From Pleionea mediterranea (GTDB taxonomy: Bacteria > Pseudomonadota > Gammaproteobacteria > Enterobacterales > Kangiellaceae), in contig NZ_QGGU01000001.1 in NCBI RefSeq assembly GCF_003148745.1, positions 199,536 through 263,535 of the forward strand: a stretch of DNA of 64,000 bases, given 5' to 3'. This document shows, piece after piece, positions 44,871 to 54,606 of this stretch. Below the pieces are notes generated by a model, which worked only from the letters and a program-made list of their open reading frames with translations, searched no databases and had not been told where the DNA came from. The stretch's first letter is position 1, and every line of letters starts with the position of its first letter. Made by a program: the position numbers and the translations under genes.

Positions 44871-47759
44871 ATGCAGAAACACTTTAGTGTGGCGCTTTTC
44901 ATTTTCATTTTTTCGTTTGGAACTTTCGCGCAAGACGCCAGTAAGCCTTCTGTCAGCCGCCAGTATAACTTTCATGCATATACCGTGTTTGACGGTTTAC
45001 CTCAGGGACAAATAACCAGTATTCAGCAGGATTCCCATGGTTTTATATGGGTGGGCAGTTATGCGGGCGTAACCCGCTATAACGGTGATGAATTCGATAC
45101 CTATACCGATCCTTTACCGAGTAATTCAATTACCTCGATGACCACCGATAACAAAGGTCGTATCGTTATTACTACTGGCGCCGGTTTTTGCTTCTTAACT
45201 GATGGTCAGTTTGACTGCACGCCGCTGGACAGCCACAGCAAAGTGTCAAATTTGTATCAGGCCTTTGCCGCTGAAGATGGCAGTTATTGGTTCGCGGCCG
45301 ATGGTGGATTGCTTCATTATCATCAACAGGCATTAACCCTGTACGATGAGTCCGATGGTTTACCGTCTCCAACCGTTCGAAGTGTATTGAAAGATCGTAA
45401 AGACAGAATTTGGGCGGGTACGCGTAAAGGATTGTCGCAGCTGACAGGCACTTCGTTTGAGCCTTTTTATCCAGATATTTTCGGCGACGCACTGATTCAG
45501 GCATTACTGGATACCGATGAGGGCGTCTGGATTGGCAGTAATGTGGGTTTGTACCGACTCGATCATCAAACCGATGAATTAATTAAAGTGAGTAATGGAC
45601 AGTTTGGCGGCAATGTTATTTTAAATCTGTTTGAAGACAGTCGCGGTATTATCTGGATAGCCACTTATCGTGGACTGTACCGTCTGGTGAATGGCCAAAT
45701 TGAACGACTGTCGCCCCAGCGTGGCTTAAAACACGTTACCACTTACACCATTACGGAAGACAATGAAGGCACTATATGGATTGGCTCCGATGCCGGACTG
45801 GTGAAGTATGTACCGGGTCCATTTATCAGCTATACCAAAGAGCAGGGCATGAGCAATGAGTTTGTTCGATCCATGGCGACTGATCAGGAAGGACGCGTCT
45901 GGATGGGAACCCGTTATGGGGTCAGCATCTTTGAGCCTGAAACTGAGTCCTTTACTATTTTGGATGAGAAGGATCTTAAAACTGACCGCATTCGTGTCTA
46001 TGCGGTAAGGATGTTACCCAATGGCGATATGCTTATTGGTACCCGTTCCGGGTTAATTCATTGGCAAGACGGTGCTGTAAAGCGCCATTACTCCACCGAA
46101 GATGGCCTACCTTCATCCTATGTGTCGGCTTTTTTAGTGGATAGTCAGCAGCGTATCTGGGTTGGTACTTCTCGAGGGCTAGCGCAGTTCAAAGACGAAA
46201 AAATTATTCCTGTAAAACCAAGCGAGTTTCCTATTGGCGGAATTTATCATTTAAAGCAGGACAACAAAGAGCGCATCTGGATTGGTACCGGTAATCAAGG
46301 CGTTGTGTTGTTTGATGCCGAAGATGAAAGCTATCGCAAAATTGCGCAAATCCCCGAGTCCAGTGAGTTTACTGTTTGGAATATCGATAAAGATAATGAT
46401 GGCAACATGTGGGTCGGTACCAACGGCAATGGGTTATTAAAAATCAGTGAGGATTTAAAATTACTGGATATTTACGACAGTGATAACTTACTCGGTAATG
46501 ATTATGTCTGGCAGGTGATGGTGGATAGTCAGGGTAATATTTGGTGTTATACCAATATTGGACTTAAACGTTTTTCCGACGGGCATTTTACGCATTTTGA
46601 TGGTGACGATGGACTGCCCGATCTGGAAGGTGCCGCCACAGCGGTTATGGAACACCCTAATGGAGACCTCTGGTTTGGTACCGGTTATGGCGTTATTCGT
46701 TATGTGCCCGGTCAGGAAACCAGCATTGATGATCCGCCGCCAATTATGATGGAGGGTGTCTGGCTTGGCGAAAAGAAGCTTAAGTCGGGCGTTAGTCTTC
46801 CCAACGATGTTGAAGCGCTAACTGCACGCTTTTCCAGTTTAAGTTTTCGTGATGAGCGGGACATTTTATTCAGCTATCGATTGTTGGGGGCGAGCAATCA
46901 ATGGTCGAAATCGTTTGAAAGTAACCGTTTGCAATTGGCCAGCTTGTCTCCAGGAGATTACACGCTAGAAATAAAAGCGATAAAAAGCGGGCGCATTGCC
47001 AGTGAATCACCAGCCTCATTCCAATTTACCATTCGAGCACCCTTCTGGATGACCTGGTGGTTTATCGGACTTTGCGTGCTGCTGGTTATTGCCATTCTAA
47101 TAAGCCTAATTCAGTATCGCACCCGCCGGCTGGCTGCAGAAAAATCGCAGCTTGAACTGTTAGTTACTGAACGTACCGAAGAATTACAAAGCACCAACGA
47201 AGAGCTGAAGCGACTGGTGATCACCGATGAACTGACTGGCCTTAATAACCGCCGGCATTTAATGACGTGTCTGGAGCAGGAAGTACGTCGGTTGTCCCGC
47301 TGTCCGGAACCAGCCTACTTATCGTTTATTATTCTCGATGCGGATCATTTTAAAACCATTAATGATACCTATGGCCATGTGATAGGCGACAAAGTATTAA
47401 CCGAGTTGGCTGAACGAATAAAGACCTGTTGTCGACAAACCGATGTTGCGGCCAGATACGGCGGTGAAGAATTTGCCATCATATTACCGTTTACTGACTT
47501 GGTGGGCGCATTAACTTTGGCTGATAAAATTAAGTCATCGGTGGCGACAGATAGTATTAAAGTAAAACATAATCTTGAGATAACCATGACCGTCAGTCTT
47601 GGTGTGGTAAGCGTTGATGGCGATACCTTAGGTGATATTGAAAAAGAGTGTGATCAAATGATCAAGCAGGCCGATGCCGCACTTTATAAGGCGAAGCGTC
47701 AGGGACGTAATCAAGTTTGCTTTTTTGAAAGCGGCGATGAGCAATCAACCGGTTCTTAA
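44871..47759 (+). CDS. Two-component-type propeller / Y_Y_Y / GGDEF diguanylate cyclase
   Basis: The 962-residue protein has a signal peptide (SVALFIFIFSFGTFAQ), then a periplasmic double beta-propeller built from about 14 repeats with the pattern I.QDS.GFIWVGS..GVTRYNG, a Y_Y_Y domain (about 635-720, FSSLSFRDERDILFSYRLLG), a membrane helix at about 725-745 (WWFIGLCVLLVIAILISLI), a short coiled coil and a GGDEF domain with GGEEF at 864-868. RQTD five residues before it supplies the inhibitory site. In relatives such propellers sense oligosaccharides or other external ligands. GGAG precedes the ATG. It produces cyclic di-GMP in response to an unknown external signal. Confidence 0.93.
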   Translation: MQKHFSVALFIFIFSFGTFAQDASKPSVSRQYNFHAYTVFDGLPQGQITSIQQDSHGFIWVGSYAGVTRYNGDEFDTYTDPLPSNSITSMTTDNKGRIVITTGAGFCFLTDGQFDCTPLDSHSKVSNLYQAFAAEDGSYWFAADGGLLHYHQQALTLYDESDGLPSPTVRSVLKDRKDRIWAGTRKGLSQLTGTSFEPFYPDIFGDALIQALLDTDEGVWIGSNVGLYRLDHQTDELIKVSNGQFGGNVILNLFEDSRGIIWIATYRGLYRLVNGQIERLSPQRGLKHVTTYTITEDNEGTIWIGSDAGLVKYVPGPFISYTKEQGMSNEFVRSMATDQEGRVWMGTRYGVSIFEPETESFTILDEKDLKTDRIRVYAVRMLPNGDMLIGTRSGLIHWQDGAVKRHYSTEDGLPSSYVSAFLVDSQQRIWVGTSRGLAQFKDEKIIPVKPSEFPIGGIYHLKQDNKERIWIGTGNQGVVLFDAEDESYRKIAQIPESSEFTVWNIDKDNDGNMWVGTNGNGLLKISEDLKLLDIYDSDNLLGNDYVWQVMVDSQGNIWCYTNIGLKRFSDGHFTHFDGDDGLPDLEGAATAVMEHPNGDLWFGTGYGVIRYVPGQETSIDDPPPIMMEGVWLGEKKLKSGVSLPNDVEALTARFSSLSFRDERDILFSYRLLGASNQWSKSFESNRLQLASLSPGDYTLEIKAIKSGRIASESPASFQFTIRAPFWMTWWFIGLCVLLVIAILISLIQYRTRRLAAEKSQLELLVTERTEELQSTNEELKRLVITDELTGLNNRRHLMTCLEQEVRRLSRCPEPAYLSFIILDADHFKTINDTYGHVIGDKVLTELAERIKTCCRQTDVAARYGGEEFAIILPFTDLVGALTLADKIKSSVATDSIKVKHNLEITMTVSLGVVSVDGDTLGDIEKECDQMIKQADAALYKAKRQGRNQVCFFESGDEQSTGS

Positions 47760-47834
47760 GGATAAGTTCGTTTTAAGTCAGTGGCAGTTTAGCTCGGGAC
47801 GCTTTAAGCTGTGTTCCATTAACCCATAGACGCT

Positions 47835-48458
47835 TTAACTCAGAGCCAGCCATACCCCAACGGCCATCATTAATGATCCCGAAATGCGATTGATTAAGCG
47901 CACATTGTCACTTTGTTCCAGCAACTTTCGTAAGGTTTTACCGCCAGTTGCGTAAAGCATTAAAAATGTAAATTCACTGATTATAATAATTAACACCAGA
48001 ACAGTGAGTTGCGGTGTTATAGCCATATCAGGATTGATAAAGGATGGCAGTAGTGAGATGGTAAATGCCCAACCCTTTGGATTGGCAATGGCAGTGACAA
48101 AACCTTGTATAGCCAACTCGCCTCTGGCGCGTTGTGAATTTGCAGGAGCCGTTAAGTCGATGGCCATTTTACCCCGTGAACGCCACATTTGTACGCCCAG
48201 ATAAATTAAATAAGCACCGCCCAGATACTTTAAAACCGCGAATGCGGCAGGGTAGTTCAGCATGACGCTGGCAACACCAATCACCGCCAATACCGACACC
48301 AGTGCAACACCGATTAATTCTCCCCACATCATATACATGGTGCGCCGCACGCCAATACTCATGCCCAGCGTTAATGACAACGTCATGCACATTCCCGGTG
48401 TGGCCGATATCACTAAAAAGGTAGGAATAAACAGGGCGATTAAAGTTAGGTCGATCAT
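47835..48458 (-). CDS. LysE/RhtB-family amino acid exporter
   Basis: The 207-residue protein has six hydrophobic segments and the family signature near the N-terminus (TPGMCMTLSLTLGMSIGVRRTMYMMWGELIG in two parts), a GGAYLIYLGVQMWRSRG motif, and FVTAIANPKGWAFTISLLPSFI, all typical of the RhtB branch. Such carriers export amino acids or derivatives such as homoserine, threonine, leucine or lysine; the substrate cannot be read from sequence. It is divergently oriented to the porin-type gene at 48714. Confidence 0.9.
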   Translation of the reverse strand: MIDLTLIALFIPTFLVISATPGMCMTLSLTLGMSIGVRRTMYMMWGELIGVALVSVLAVIGVASVMLNYPAAFAVLKYLGGAYLIYLGVQMWRSRGKMAIDLTAPANSQRARGELAIQGFVTAIANPKGWAFTISLLPSFINPDMAITPQLTVLVLIIIISEFTFLMLYATGGKTLRKLLEQSDNVRLINRISGSLMMAVGVWLALS

Positions 48459-48645
48459 TTGAGGTTGGTCACTATTCCGTGGCGATTAGTCTGCGAGGCT
48501 GCTAATAATCTTGTGCAGGCCATTTTAAAAGCGCGAGAGTGTAGCACGTGAAATGCTTAATTTCGATGATAGATAGGCCATTTTCTTACAAGTTGTCTAA
48601 CTCAAAATGAGTCAGTATGACCGCGATATACTGATAACTAACCTC

Positions 48646-48673
48646 TTGAATCTTAGGCCTTTTGTTCTATAGT
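48646..48673 (+). promoter_or_regulatory. Candidate sigma-70 promoter of the porin-PBP-GGDEF operon
   Basis: TTGAAT (48646-48651) and TATAGT (48668-48673) are separated by 16 bases, ahead of the ATG at 48714. A small palindrome TAACTCA-AAA-TGAGTCA lies just upstream at about 48599 and could bind a regulator. Confidence 0.45.
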
Positions 48674-48713
48674 TAAATCAGTGTGCTTCAACTATATGGT
48701 TGGTTTTGTGAGA

Positions 48714-49952
48714 ATGTTTTTTCGGCTTATTTCAGTTAGCGTGGTTGTATTGTTCAGTTGCGGTAGTGCAATGGCGAACAATAGCGACCGCGACTGGTTA
48801 CAGCTGAGCGGATTTGGGACTCTTGGTATCACCGAGACAGATTCGGAAACCATCGGGTTTCGTAATGACTTTTCTCAAAATCAAATTGTTTACGAAGGCG
48901 ATTATTCGACTGCGCCACTGAGTAATCTGGGCCTACAAATGGACGCCTTGATAAATTCAGAGTGGGATGCAGTGGCACAATGGGTGTATCGCGAACAGGA
49001 TAAACATGATCTGGATGCGCTCACCACCATGGCCTTTATTCGCTACTCTCCTTCAGCAAACTGGCAGTTTCGAGCAGGCAGAACCGCAATCGATCTATTT
49101 CATCTCTCAGAGTACCGGGATGTCGGTATTGCCTATACCTGGGCTAAAGTGCCAACGGAAGTTTATGGCTTTGTACCAAGCCGGCACATTGATGGCGTTG
49201 ATGCGCAATTATTCAAAGATTACAACGGAGTGAATTTTACTCTTAAGGGATACTATGGGGAGTTTGAATCTGACTTTACATCATCGGGGTATGATCCCAT
49301 ATCTTTTAAAGATATAACCGGCGTTAGACTGACTGCCGAAACATTCGACTGGTCTATTAGTTTACGCCATACACAGGCAAGGGTTGAATCCAATAATCAA
49401 ACGATTCAATTTGTGGTTGATGAAATTATTAATGCCGAACCGTTGTGGCCAGACTCACCAGAGTTTGCAGACAAATTATCAATGGATGATAAATCACTGA
49501 ACTACTCATCTTTATCTGGTCAGTATAACTTTTCTCCGTTTCTAGTCATGGGAGAGTTTGCCTACATTAGTTCGCAAAGTTCTGTGCTTGAGTCTGTAAG
49601 AAATGGTTATCTCAGTGTCATTTATCAGTCAGATGCTCACAGCTTTCATTTGACTCAGTCTTTTACGGATTCGACAGCCTATTACTTTGATGAGTTTGTG
49701 CTATCACCACAGTTGCTAGCTCCCTTGATAGATGCTGTTGAAAGACAGCTTAATGCATTTGCAACCGATCAAATTACCCGCTCAATTGGTTGGCGATTCG
49801 ATGTGACACCTTCGGTTGCCGTTAAAGTTCAATGGGATAATACGGAGTATAAAGGTCGTGGCAGTTCTTTATTAGGCAGCGAGCTTATTTTAACCGAACG
49901 TGCCAATGGTTCGTTAAATTCTGTCCATGCAACCGTGAGTTTTAGTTTCTGA
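48714..49952 (+). CDS. Outer-membrane beta-barrel (porin-like) protein
   Basis: From the ATG at 48714 it has 412 residues, with a signal peptide (MFFRLISVSVVVLFSCGSAMA) and a mature part with the alternating pattern of a beta-barrel (LQLSGFGTLGITET, AVAQWVYREQDKHDLDALT, AFIRYSPSANWQFRAGRT) and a C-terminal strand ending in Phe (LNSVHATVSFSF), as required by the BAM machinery. Earlier in-frame starts (GTG 48681, ATG 48696) would spoil the signal peptide. Its stop overlaps the next start (TGATG), so it is coupled to a periplasmic binding protein and a GGDEF protein. A ligand-uptake or sensing channel is plausible. Confidence 0.8.
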   Translation: MFFRLISVSVVVLFSCGSAMANNSDRDWLQLSGFGTLGITETDSETIGFRNDFSQNQIVYEGDYSTAPLSNLGLQMDALINSEWDAVAQWVYREQDKHDLDALTTMAFIRYSPSANWQFRAGRTAIDLFHLSEYRDVGIAYTWAKVPTEVYGFVPSRHIDGVDAQLFKDYNGVNFTLKGYYGEFESDFTSSGYDPISFKDITGVRLTAETFDWSISLRHTQARVESNNQTIQFVVDEIINAEPLWPDSPEFADKLSMDDKSLNYSSLSGQYNFSPFLVMGEFAYISSQSSVLESVRNGYLSVIYQSDAHSFHLTQSFTDSTAYYFDEFVLSPQLLAPLIDAVERQLNAFATDQITRSIGWRFDVTPSVAVKVQWDNTEYKGRGSSLLGSELILTERANGSLNSVHATVSFSF

Positions 49953-50401
49953 TGTTTCGTCAAATCATACTTATAATCTATCTTTTGCTGTGTTGTACTG
50001 CAGGAGCCAGCATTGCATCGGAATCAAAATCTAATAACGATCTTGTGGTGGTGGTTCATAAAAATAACCCGGTGGATAAATTATCAAAAGATCAATTAAT
50101 CGATTTATTTATGGGGAAGTATGTGGCGTTTCCCGATGGCAAAAAAGCTATTCCACTGGATATAAATGATTCGAGCCAGTTGAAAAAACAATTCTATCAA
50201 GCATTGGTTGGCTTGCCGTTGGCACGAGTTAATGCTTATTGGTCACGAATAAAATTTACCGGAAGAGCCAGACCTCCACAGGAAATGGCTAATGAACAGG
50301 CGCTCCTGTCGTTTATGAATTCGCAAGATAGAGCCATTGGCTATTTGCCCAGAAGTAAGGTTACGAAAAATTTAAAAGTGGTGTATCAATTCAGTGAATA
50401 G
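49952..50401 (+). CDS. Small periplasmic phosphate-binding-like protein
   Basis: The 149-residue protein has a signal peptide (IILIIYLLLCCTAGASIA) and a single domain like the short PstS-related proteins (DLVVVVHKNNPVDKLSKDQLIDLFMGK, IPLDINDSSQLKKQFYQALVGL, YWSRIKFTGRARPP, IGYLPRSKV). These are half-sized type II binding proteins that often accompany an outer membrane protein and a signalling protein instead of an ABC permease. No permease or ATPase is present here, which argues for a sensory role. It overlaps both neighbours by a few bases. Confidence 0.85.
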   Translation: MFRQIILIIYLLLCCTAGASIASESKSNNDLVVVVHKNNPVDKLSKDQLIDLFMGKYVAFPDGKKAIPLDINDSSQLKKQFYQALVGLPLARVNAYWSRIKFTGRARPPQEMANEQALLSFMNSQDRAIGYLPRSKVTKNLKVVYQFSE

Positions 50402-51953
50402 ATACGGTATTTTAGTCAGGCTTACTGCGGCAATTTTAATTGCCGCCATTATTGTTGGTGTTGTGTCTGCCAATATTTTTTATCGCATCACCTATAACAG
50501 TGAACTTGCTGCGGCCAACGAAGATATTTCTCAATTATTTACCACGGTTTCATCGACGGCTTCAATTGCCGCCTATGTTGAAGACAGTGAAATAGCCCGT
50601 GAGGTAGTAAATGGACTGGTCACCAATAGTACCGTTCATGGTGTTAAGTTTAAAGCCGGTAATGTCAGTGTTTCGACACCAATAAAATCCAATTATAAAC
50701 CATTAACGTTTGATATTTTTCATCCATTTATGAACAGTGAAGTCATTGGTCATCTGGATATATATCCTGAAGAAAGTTTTATTCGAAACCGGGCAGAAGT
50801 CATTGGTCGAGACAATGTGAAGGCACTGTTTGCATTAGCAACGGTGGTTACTTTATTAACATTGATTATTTCTCATTACCTCATTATTCGACCCATGGTA
50901 AATACTGGAAACGCGCTGCATAATATTGATCCTGGTGCCAGTAATCGCCTTGTAAAACCCGACTTTCATAAAACCAGTGAAATAGGAGCTCTGGTTGAAG
51001 ATATCAATGAGCTGCTTGAAAAATCAGAAAGTTTGATAACCAAAGAGCGAAGTTTAAGAAAAGAAATAGAAGTTCTGGAAAAGAATTTCCGGATGTTATT
51101 TGAAAATTCTCTGTCACCTATTGTTTTAGCAGACAGACAGGGTGAGCTTATATTGTCTAATGACTCCTTTTATACTTTGATGGCTAGAGTTAATCAGCCA
51201 ATGCTAACCAATTATGGTCCCTTGCTCAGTGATCTTTTTGTGCAGTCTGAAAAGTTGATTAAAGATGTAAAACAGGCTTTTCAAAAAAATGACATTGCCA
51301 TTGGTGAGTATGAGCTTAAAACCAGCAAAGATGAACCTATGTGGAGTCAGGTTGTTATTATTCCTATTTCAACGGAAGATAACTCGGACTTGTATCAAAT
51401 AACGTTGCATGACATCAGCAAACGGAAACTTGAGATGGACAAACTCAGTGTGCAAGCAGAGGTTGACTCATTAACAAACCTAACTAATCGTCACGGAGCA
51501 GAAACCAAACTCGAAGACTTAATGCAACGTAAGGTACCTTTCGCTTTAGCATTAATCGATTTAAATGGCTTTAAGCAAATTAATGATATTTACGGCCATG
51601 ATGCCGGCGATGTCATTTTAAAACATGTGTCTGACAATATGCTTAATGTGGTTAGGCAAGATGATACCGTCAGTCGATGGGGTGGTGATGAGTTTGTATT
51701 AATATTTAAACGGACAGAGAAACAAGCATTAATAAAAGTTCTCGATAAAATGTATCAGGCAATTATCAAACCCGTCAAATTGGAAAGCATCAATCAAGAA
51801 ATTTCTGTGGGCGCCAGTATCGGTGCTGCATTCTACCCTGAATCAGGTGAAACATTGGAGCAAATTATTCGCCGTGCCGACAAAGCCATGTATCGAGCGA
51901 AAGCGGTGAAACAAGCCCAGCCAGAAAAGTATTTGTTTTTTGATGAGGAATAA
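50394..51953 (+). CDS. Membrane PAS-GGDEF diguanylate cyclase
   Basis: The 519-residue protein starts at GTG 50394, overlapping the binding protein gene by eight bases. Two membrane helices (ILIAAIIVGVVSANIFY near 13-30 and ALFALATVVTLLTLIISHYLI near 143-163) enclose a periplasmic domain of the CHASE8 kind (SIAAYVEDSEIAREVVNGLV). A HAMP-like helix, a coiled coil, a PAS domain (about 235-345, LFENSLSPIVLADRQGELI) and the GGDEF domain follow, with GGDEF at 430-434 and the inhibitory RQDD five residues before. It most likely reports the state of the upstream binding protein as cyclic di-GMP. Confidence 0.92.
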   Translation: MNRYGILVRLTAAILIAAIIVGVVSANIFYRITYNSELAAANEDISQLFTTVSSTASIAAYVEDSEIAREVVNGLVTNSTVHGVKFKAGNVSVSTPIKSNYKPLTFDIFHPFMNSEVIGHLDIYPEESFIRNRAEVIGRDNVKALFALATVVTLLTLIISHYLIIRPMVNTGNALHNIDPGASNRLVKPDFHKTSEIGALVEDINELLEKSESLITKERSLRKEIEVLEKNFRMLFENSLSPIVLADRQGELILSNDSFYTLMARVNQPMLTNYGPLLSDLFVQSEKLIKDVKQAFQKNDIAIGEYELKTSKDEPMWSQVVIIPISTEDNSDLYQITLHDISKRKLEMDKLSVQAEVDSLTNLTNRHGAETKLEDLMQRKVPFALALIDLNGFKQINDIYGHDAGDVILKHVSDNMLNVVRQDDTVSRWGGDEFVLIFKRTEKQALIKVLDKMYQAIIKPVKLESINQEISVGASIGAAFYPESGETLEQIIRRADKAMYRAKAVKQAQPEKYLFFDEE

Positions 51954-52281
51954 AATCACTGATTGCTTTTACAGCAAAGTGTACTTTATGCAAAAAAGAT
52001 ATATTGGCTGTTATTTAAACAACTTTATGTGATTTATAGTAATTATAACTTCAGTACACATTACTCCCACTCCTCTATAGTGCTTTTATATCACTGACTG
52101 TATGTTGTAGGACTCTTAAATCGTTAGGTTATTGTTTATACAACCTAGCCTGACACACCTTTTAATACTTTGATTTTGGCATTATTTACATTGATTTTTA
52201 GGACACAATCTTTTAAAAAGACACCAGCAATAGTTCTTATTGTGGGGTTAGAGTTTATAGCGTTTTTAAAAGGAAGCATAA
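51954..52281. other. Intergenic region upstream of the lipoprotein subtilase
   Basis: About 330 AT-rich bases. No hairpin, repeat or gene is evident; the promoter of the subtilase operon must lie here but no clear consensus could be picked. Confidence 0.45.
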
Positions 52282-54585
52282 ATGAAAAGTTTAGGTTTAA
52301 AAGCATCGCTGATTTCATCGGCGGTTATTCTTGCACTGTCGGGGTGTTCCGACTCAAATAAAGATACAGCGCCAACAGCGAAGGATTTATCGCTGGCTAA
52401 TATGAAGCAGTGGGTTGCAACCCCCTTTACTTTACCTGCTTCGGATGCTGACAATGATGATATGACCATCACATTCAGTGAGTCTGGCTCGCCGGTTAGT
52501 TCTCAAAATGGTGTTTATACATTCAGCCATGGCATGCTTGAGCAAACAGGTGAGTTAGCGTTTAAGTATGTGCCACTTACGGCTGAAGCGGGCTCTATAG
52601 ATTATCAAGTTGAAGCCAATGGTAAAACTGCATCTGCACAAATTTCAGTTTCTCATATAGTGAGTGATCCTTTAGCCAACCAGCAGTGGCATTTACGTAA
52701 TACTGGACAAAAGGCTTATGCGCTCAGTGATGAAATGAAAGCAGGTTTAGTTGAGTATTATGTTGCCAATTTAGGTTATACAGAAGAGCAAGCACAAGAA
52801 TTAATGGATCAAGCGTTTGCTATAGAAGAAGAACGACTTGTGCCTGGCGAAGACATCAATGTGATGGAAGCATACGCACAAGGTGTAACTGGTGAAGGCG
52901 TTACCTCTGTTGTCGTTGACTCTGGGTTAGAAATTCGTCACGAAGATTTACAACCAAATGTTTTGGCTTATCGTTCGTTAAACTTAAACAGCGATGCTGT
53001 AGATCATACTGATCCAACAAACACGAGCAAAACAGGTGACCACGGTACATCTGTAGCAGGTCTTATTGCCGCAAAAGGCTGGAATGAAATTGGTGGTCGA
53101 GGTGTATCCCCCGATACTAGTTTGATCGGTATGAATTATTTAGGTGGTGGAGCAAAAGTTGATCAAACAGACTTTCTTGTTCACGGATTTCCCGGTAGTG
53201 GCATATCAACCGACGAAAATATTTCAACGTTTAATCGCAGCTACGGAATTACGTTTCCAACAGCGATTGCTTACTCAGAATTTGATGAAGCGGTTCAGTC
53301 CTATCCGGCAATGGTACTTCGAAATGGTAAAGGCGCATTAAACATTAAATCCAGTGGTAATGGATTTATTGACGGTGGACCCGAAGGTAGTTTATGCAGC
53401 GATAATGGCGCAAACGCACTAGGTTTAACCTGTTATGATGGCGCTTTTGAGCCAAGCCAGGCTCACCCATTTTACTTAAGTGTTGGTGCTGTTATTTCAG
53501 ACGGAAGTCACACCAGTTACTCAACCGCAGGCGCAAACGTTTTTGTTTCGGCACCATCTGGTGAATACGGTCGTTGGTCTCCAGCGATGGTAACTACTGA
53601 TTCAATGACGTGCTTAAATGGATATTCTGGATTCTTTGGTGGTCAAATTGCTGCCTGGACGAATTTTTATGGTGAAGCTTTTACACGCAGCCAATACCCG
53701 TTCAACTTCCCTGGTCATGAAGATAATGCACAGTGTAATTATACTTCAACAATGAATGGCACTTCATCTGCAGCGCCAAATACTTCAGGTGTTGTGTCAT
53801 TAATTTTGTCTGCAAACCCAGAGCTAACCTGGCGTGATGTTCGTCATATCCTGGCTGAAACAAGCACACAAGTTGATGCTGATAACGCTCCTGTGATTTT
53901 GGATGTTAATGGCAGTGATTTTGTTGCGCATCAGGGCTGGATTGAGAACGCTGCTGGCTTTACTTTTAACACCCAGTATGGATTTGGTCGTGTTAATGCT
54001 GGCGAAGCAGTCAAAATGGCATTGAATTATTCAGAAAGTCTGGGTGATCTGATGGCTACTGACTGGATAGGTGAAGGTACTGTTGTTGGCGCAGCTTCTC
54101 TGGATAAAGATATTCCCGATAACAACGCAGATGGTGTTACTCATAGCATTGAAATAACGGATGAGTTGACTCTTGAAGCGATTCAGTTCCGCTTTGATGT
54201 AAGTAATGCAGAAATGCAGTTTGGTGATGTTAATGGTAACCAAACAACAGCTGGTACAGACTTGGCTATTGAAGTGACGTCTCCTTCGGGAACTCGAAGC
54301 GTTCTTTTAGCATCTAAACAGGCTCTTATGTACCCTGCGTATAGCTTTGATGCAGGTTTTCAGCCGGGTTATATCTTAAAAGATTCGGTTATGCTGTCAA
54401 ATGCGTTTTATGGTGAGCCAACGGTTGGTACTTGGACAGTTCGTCTAATCGACACCAGTGATGCAAGCTTTGTTGCCAGCGATGGTGGAGATAATGGATT
54501 GGGTGTAATTGGTTTTGCCAATAATACTGTTCCAAGTAAGTTAGAAGGCGTTTCTATCCGAGCCTTTGGCCATAATGCACAGTAA
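52282..54585 (+). CDS. Lipoprotein subtilase (kexin-like, with P domain), lacking its own I9 propeptide
   Basis: The 767-residue protein has a lipobox (SSAVILALSGCSDS, Cys22), a cadherin-like domain of about 95 residues (APTAKDLSLANMKQWVATPF ...), the DPLANQQWHLRNTG entry sequence of kexin-type S8 enzymes, and a catalytic domain with Asp213 (VVVDSGLEIRH), His254 (GDHGTSVAGLIAA), Asn360 (SSGNGF) and Ser495 (NGTSSAAPNTSG). The C-terminal 160 residues form a P/homoB domain (ITDELTLEAIQFRFDVSN, LTSPSGT-type strand, WTVRLIDTSD). An I9 or other inhibitory propeptide is not present; one resembling it is encoded by the next gene. GGAAG precedes the ATG. Confidence 0.9.
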   Translation: MKSLGLKASLISSAVILALSGCSDSNKDTAPTAKDLSLANMKQWVATPFTLPASDADNDDMTITFSESGSPVSSQNGVYTFSHGMLEQTGELAFKYVPLTAEAGSIDYQVEANGKTASAQISVSHIVSDPLANQQWHLRNTGQKAYALSDEMKAGLVEYYVANLGYTEEQAQELMDQAFAIEEERLVPGEDINVMEAYAQGVTGEGVTSVVVDSGLEIRHEDLQPNVLAYRSLNLNSDAVDHTDPTNTSKTGDHGTSVAGLIAAKGWNEIGGRGVSPDTSLIGMNYLGGGAKVDQTDFLVHGFPGSGISTDENISTFNRSYGITFPTAIAYSEFDEAVQSYPAMVLRNGKGALNIKSSGNGFIDGGPEGSLCSDNGANALGLTCYDGAFEPSQAHPFYLSVGAVISDGSHTSYSTAGANVFVSAPSGEYGRWSPAMVTTDSMTCLNGYSGFFGGQIAAWTNFYGEAFTRSQYPFNFPGHEDNAQCNYTSTMNGTSSAAPNTSGVVSLILSANPELTWRDVRHILAETSTQVDADNAPVILDVNGSDFVAHQGWIENAAGFTFNTQYGFGRVNAGEAVKMALNYSESLGDLMATDWIGEGTVVGAASLDKDIPDNNADGVTHSIEITDELTLEAIQFRFDVSNAEMQFGDVNGNQTTAGTDLAIEVTSPSGTRSVLLASKQALMYPAYSFDAGFQPGYILKDSVMLSNAFYGEPTVGTWTVRLIDTSDASFVASDGGDNGLGVIGFANNTVPSKLEGVSIRAFGHNAQ

Positions 54586-54606
54586 TTGTAATTAGGAGAA
54601 TAAAAT

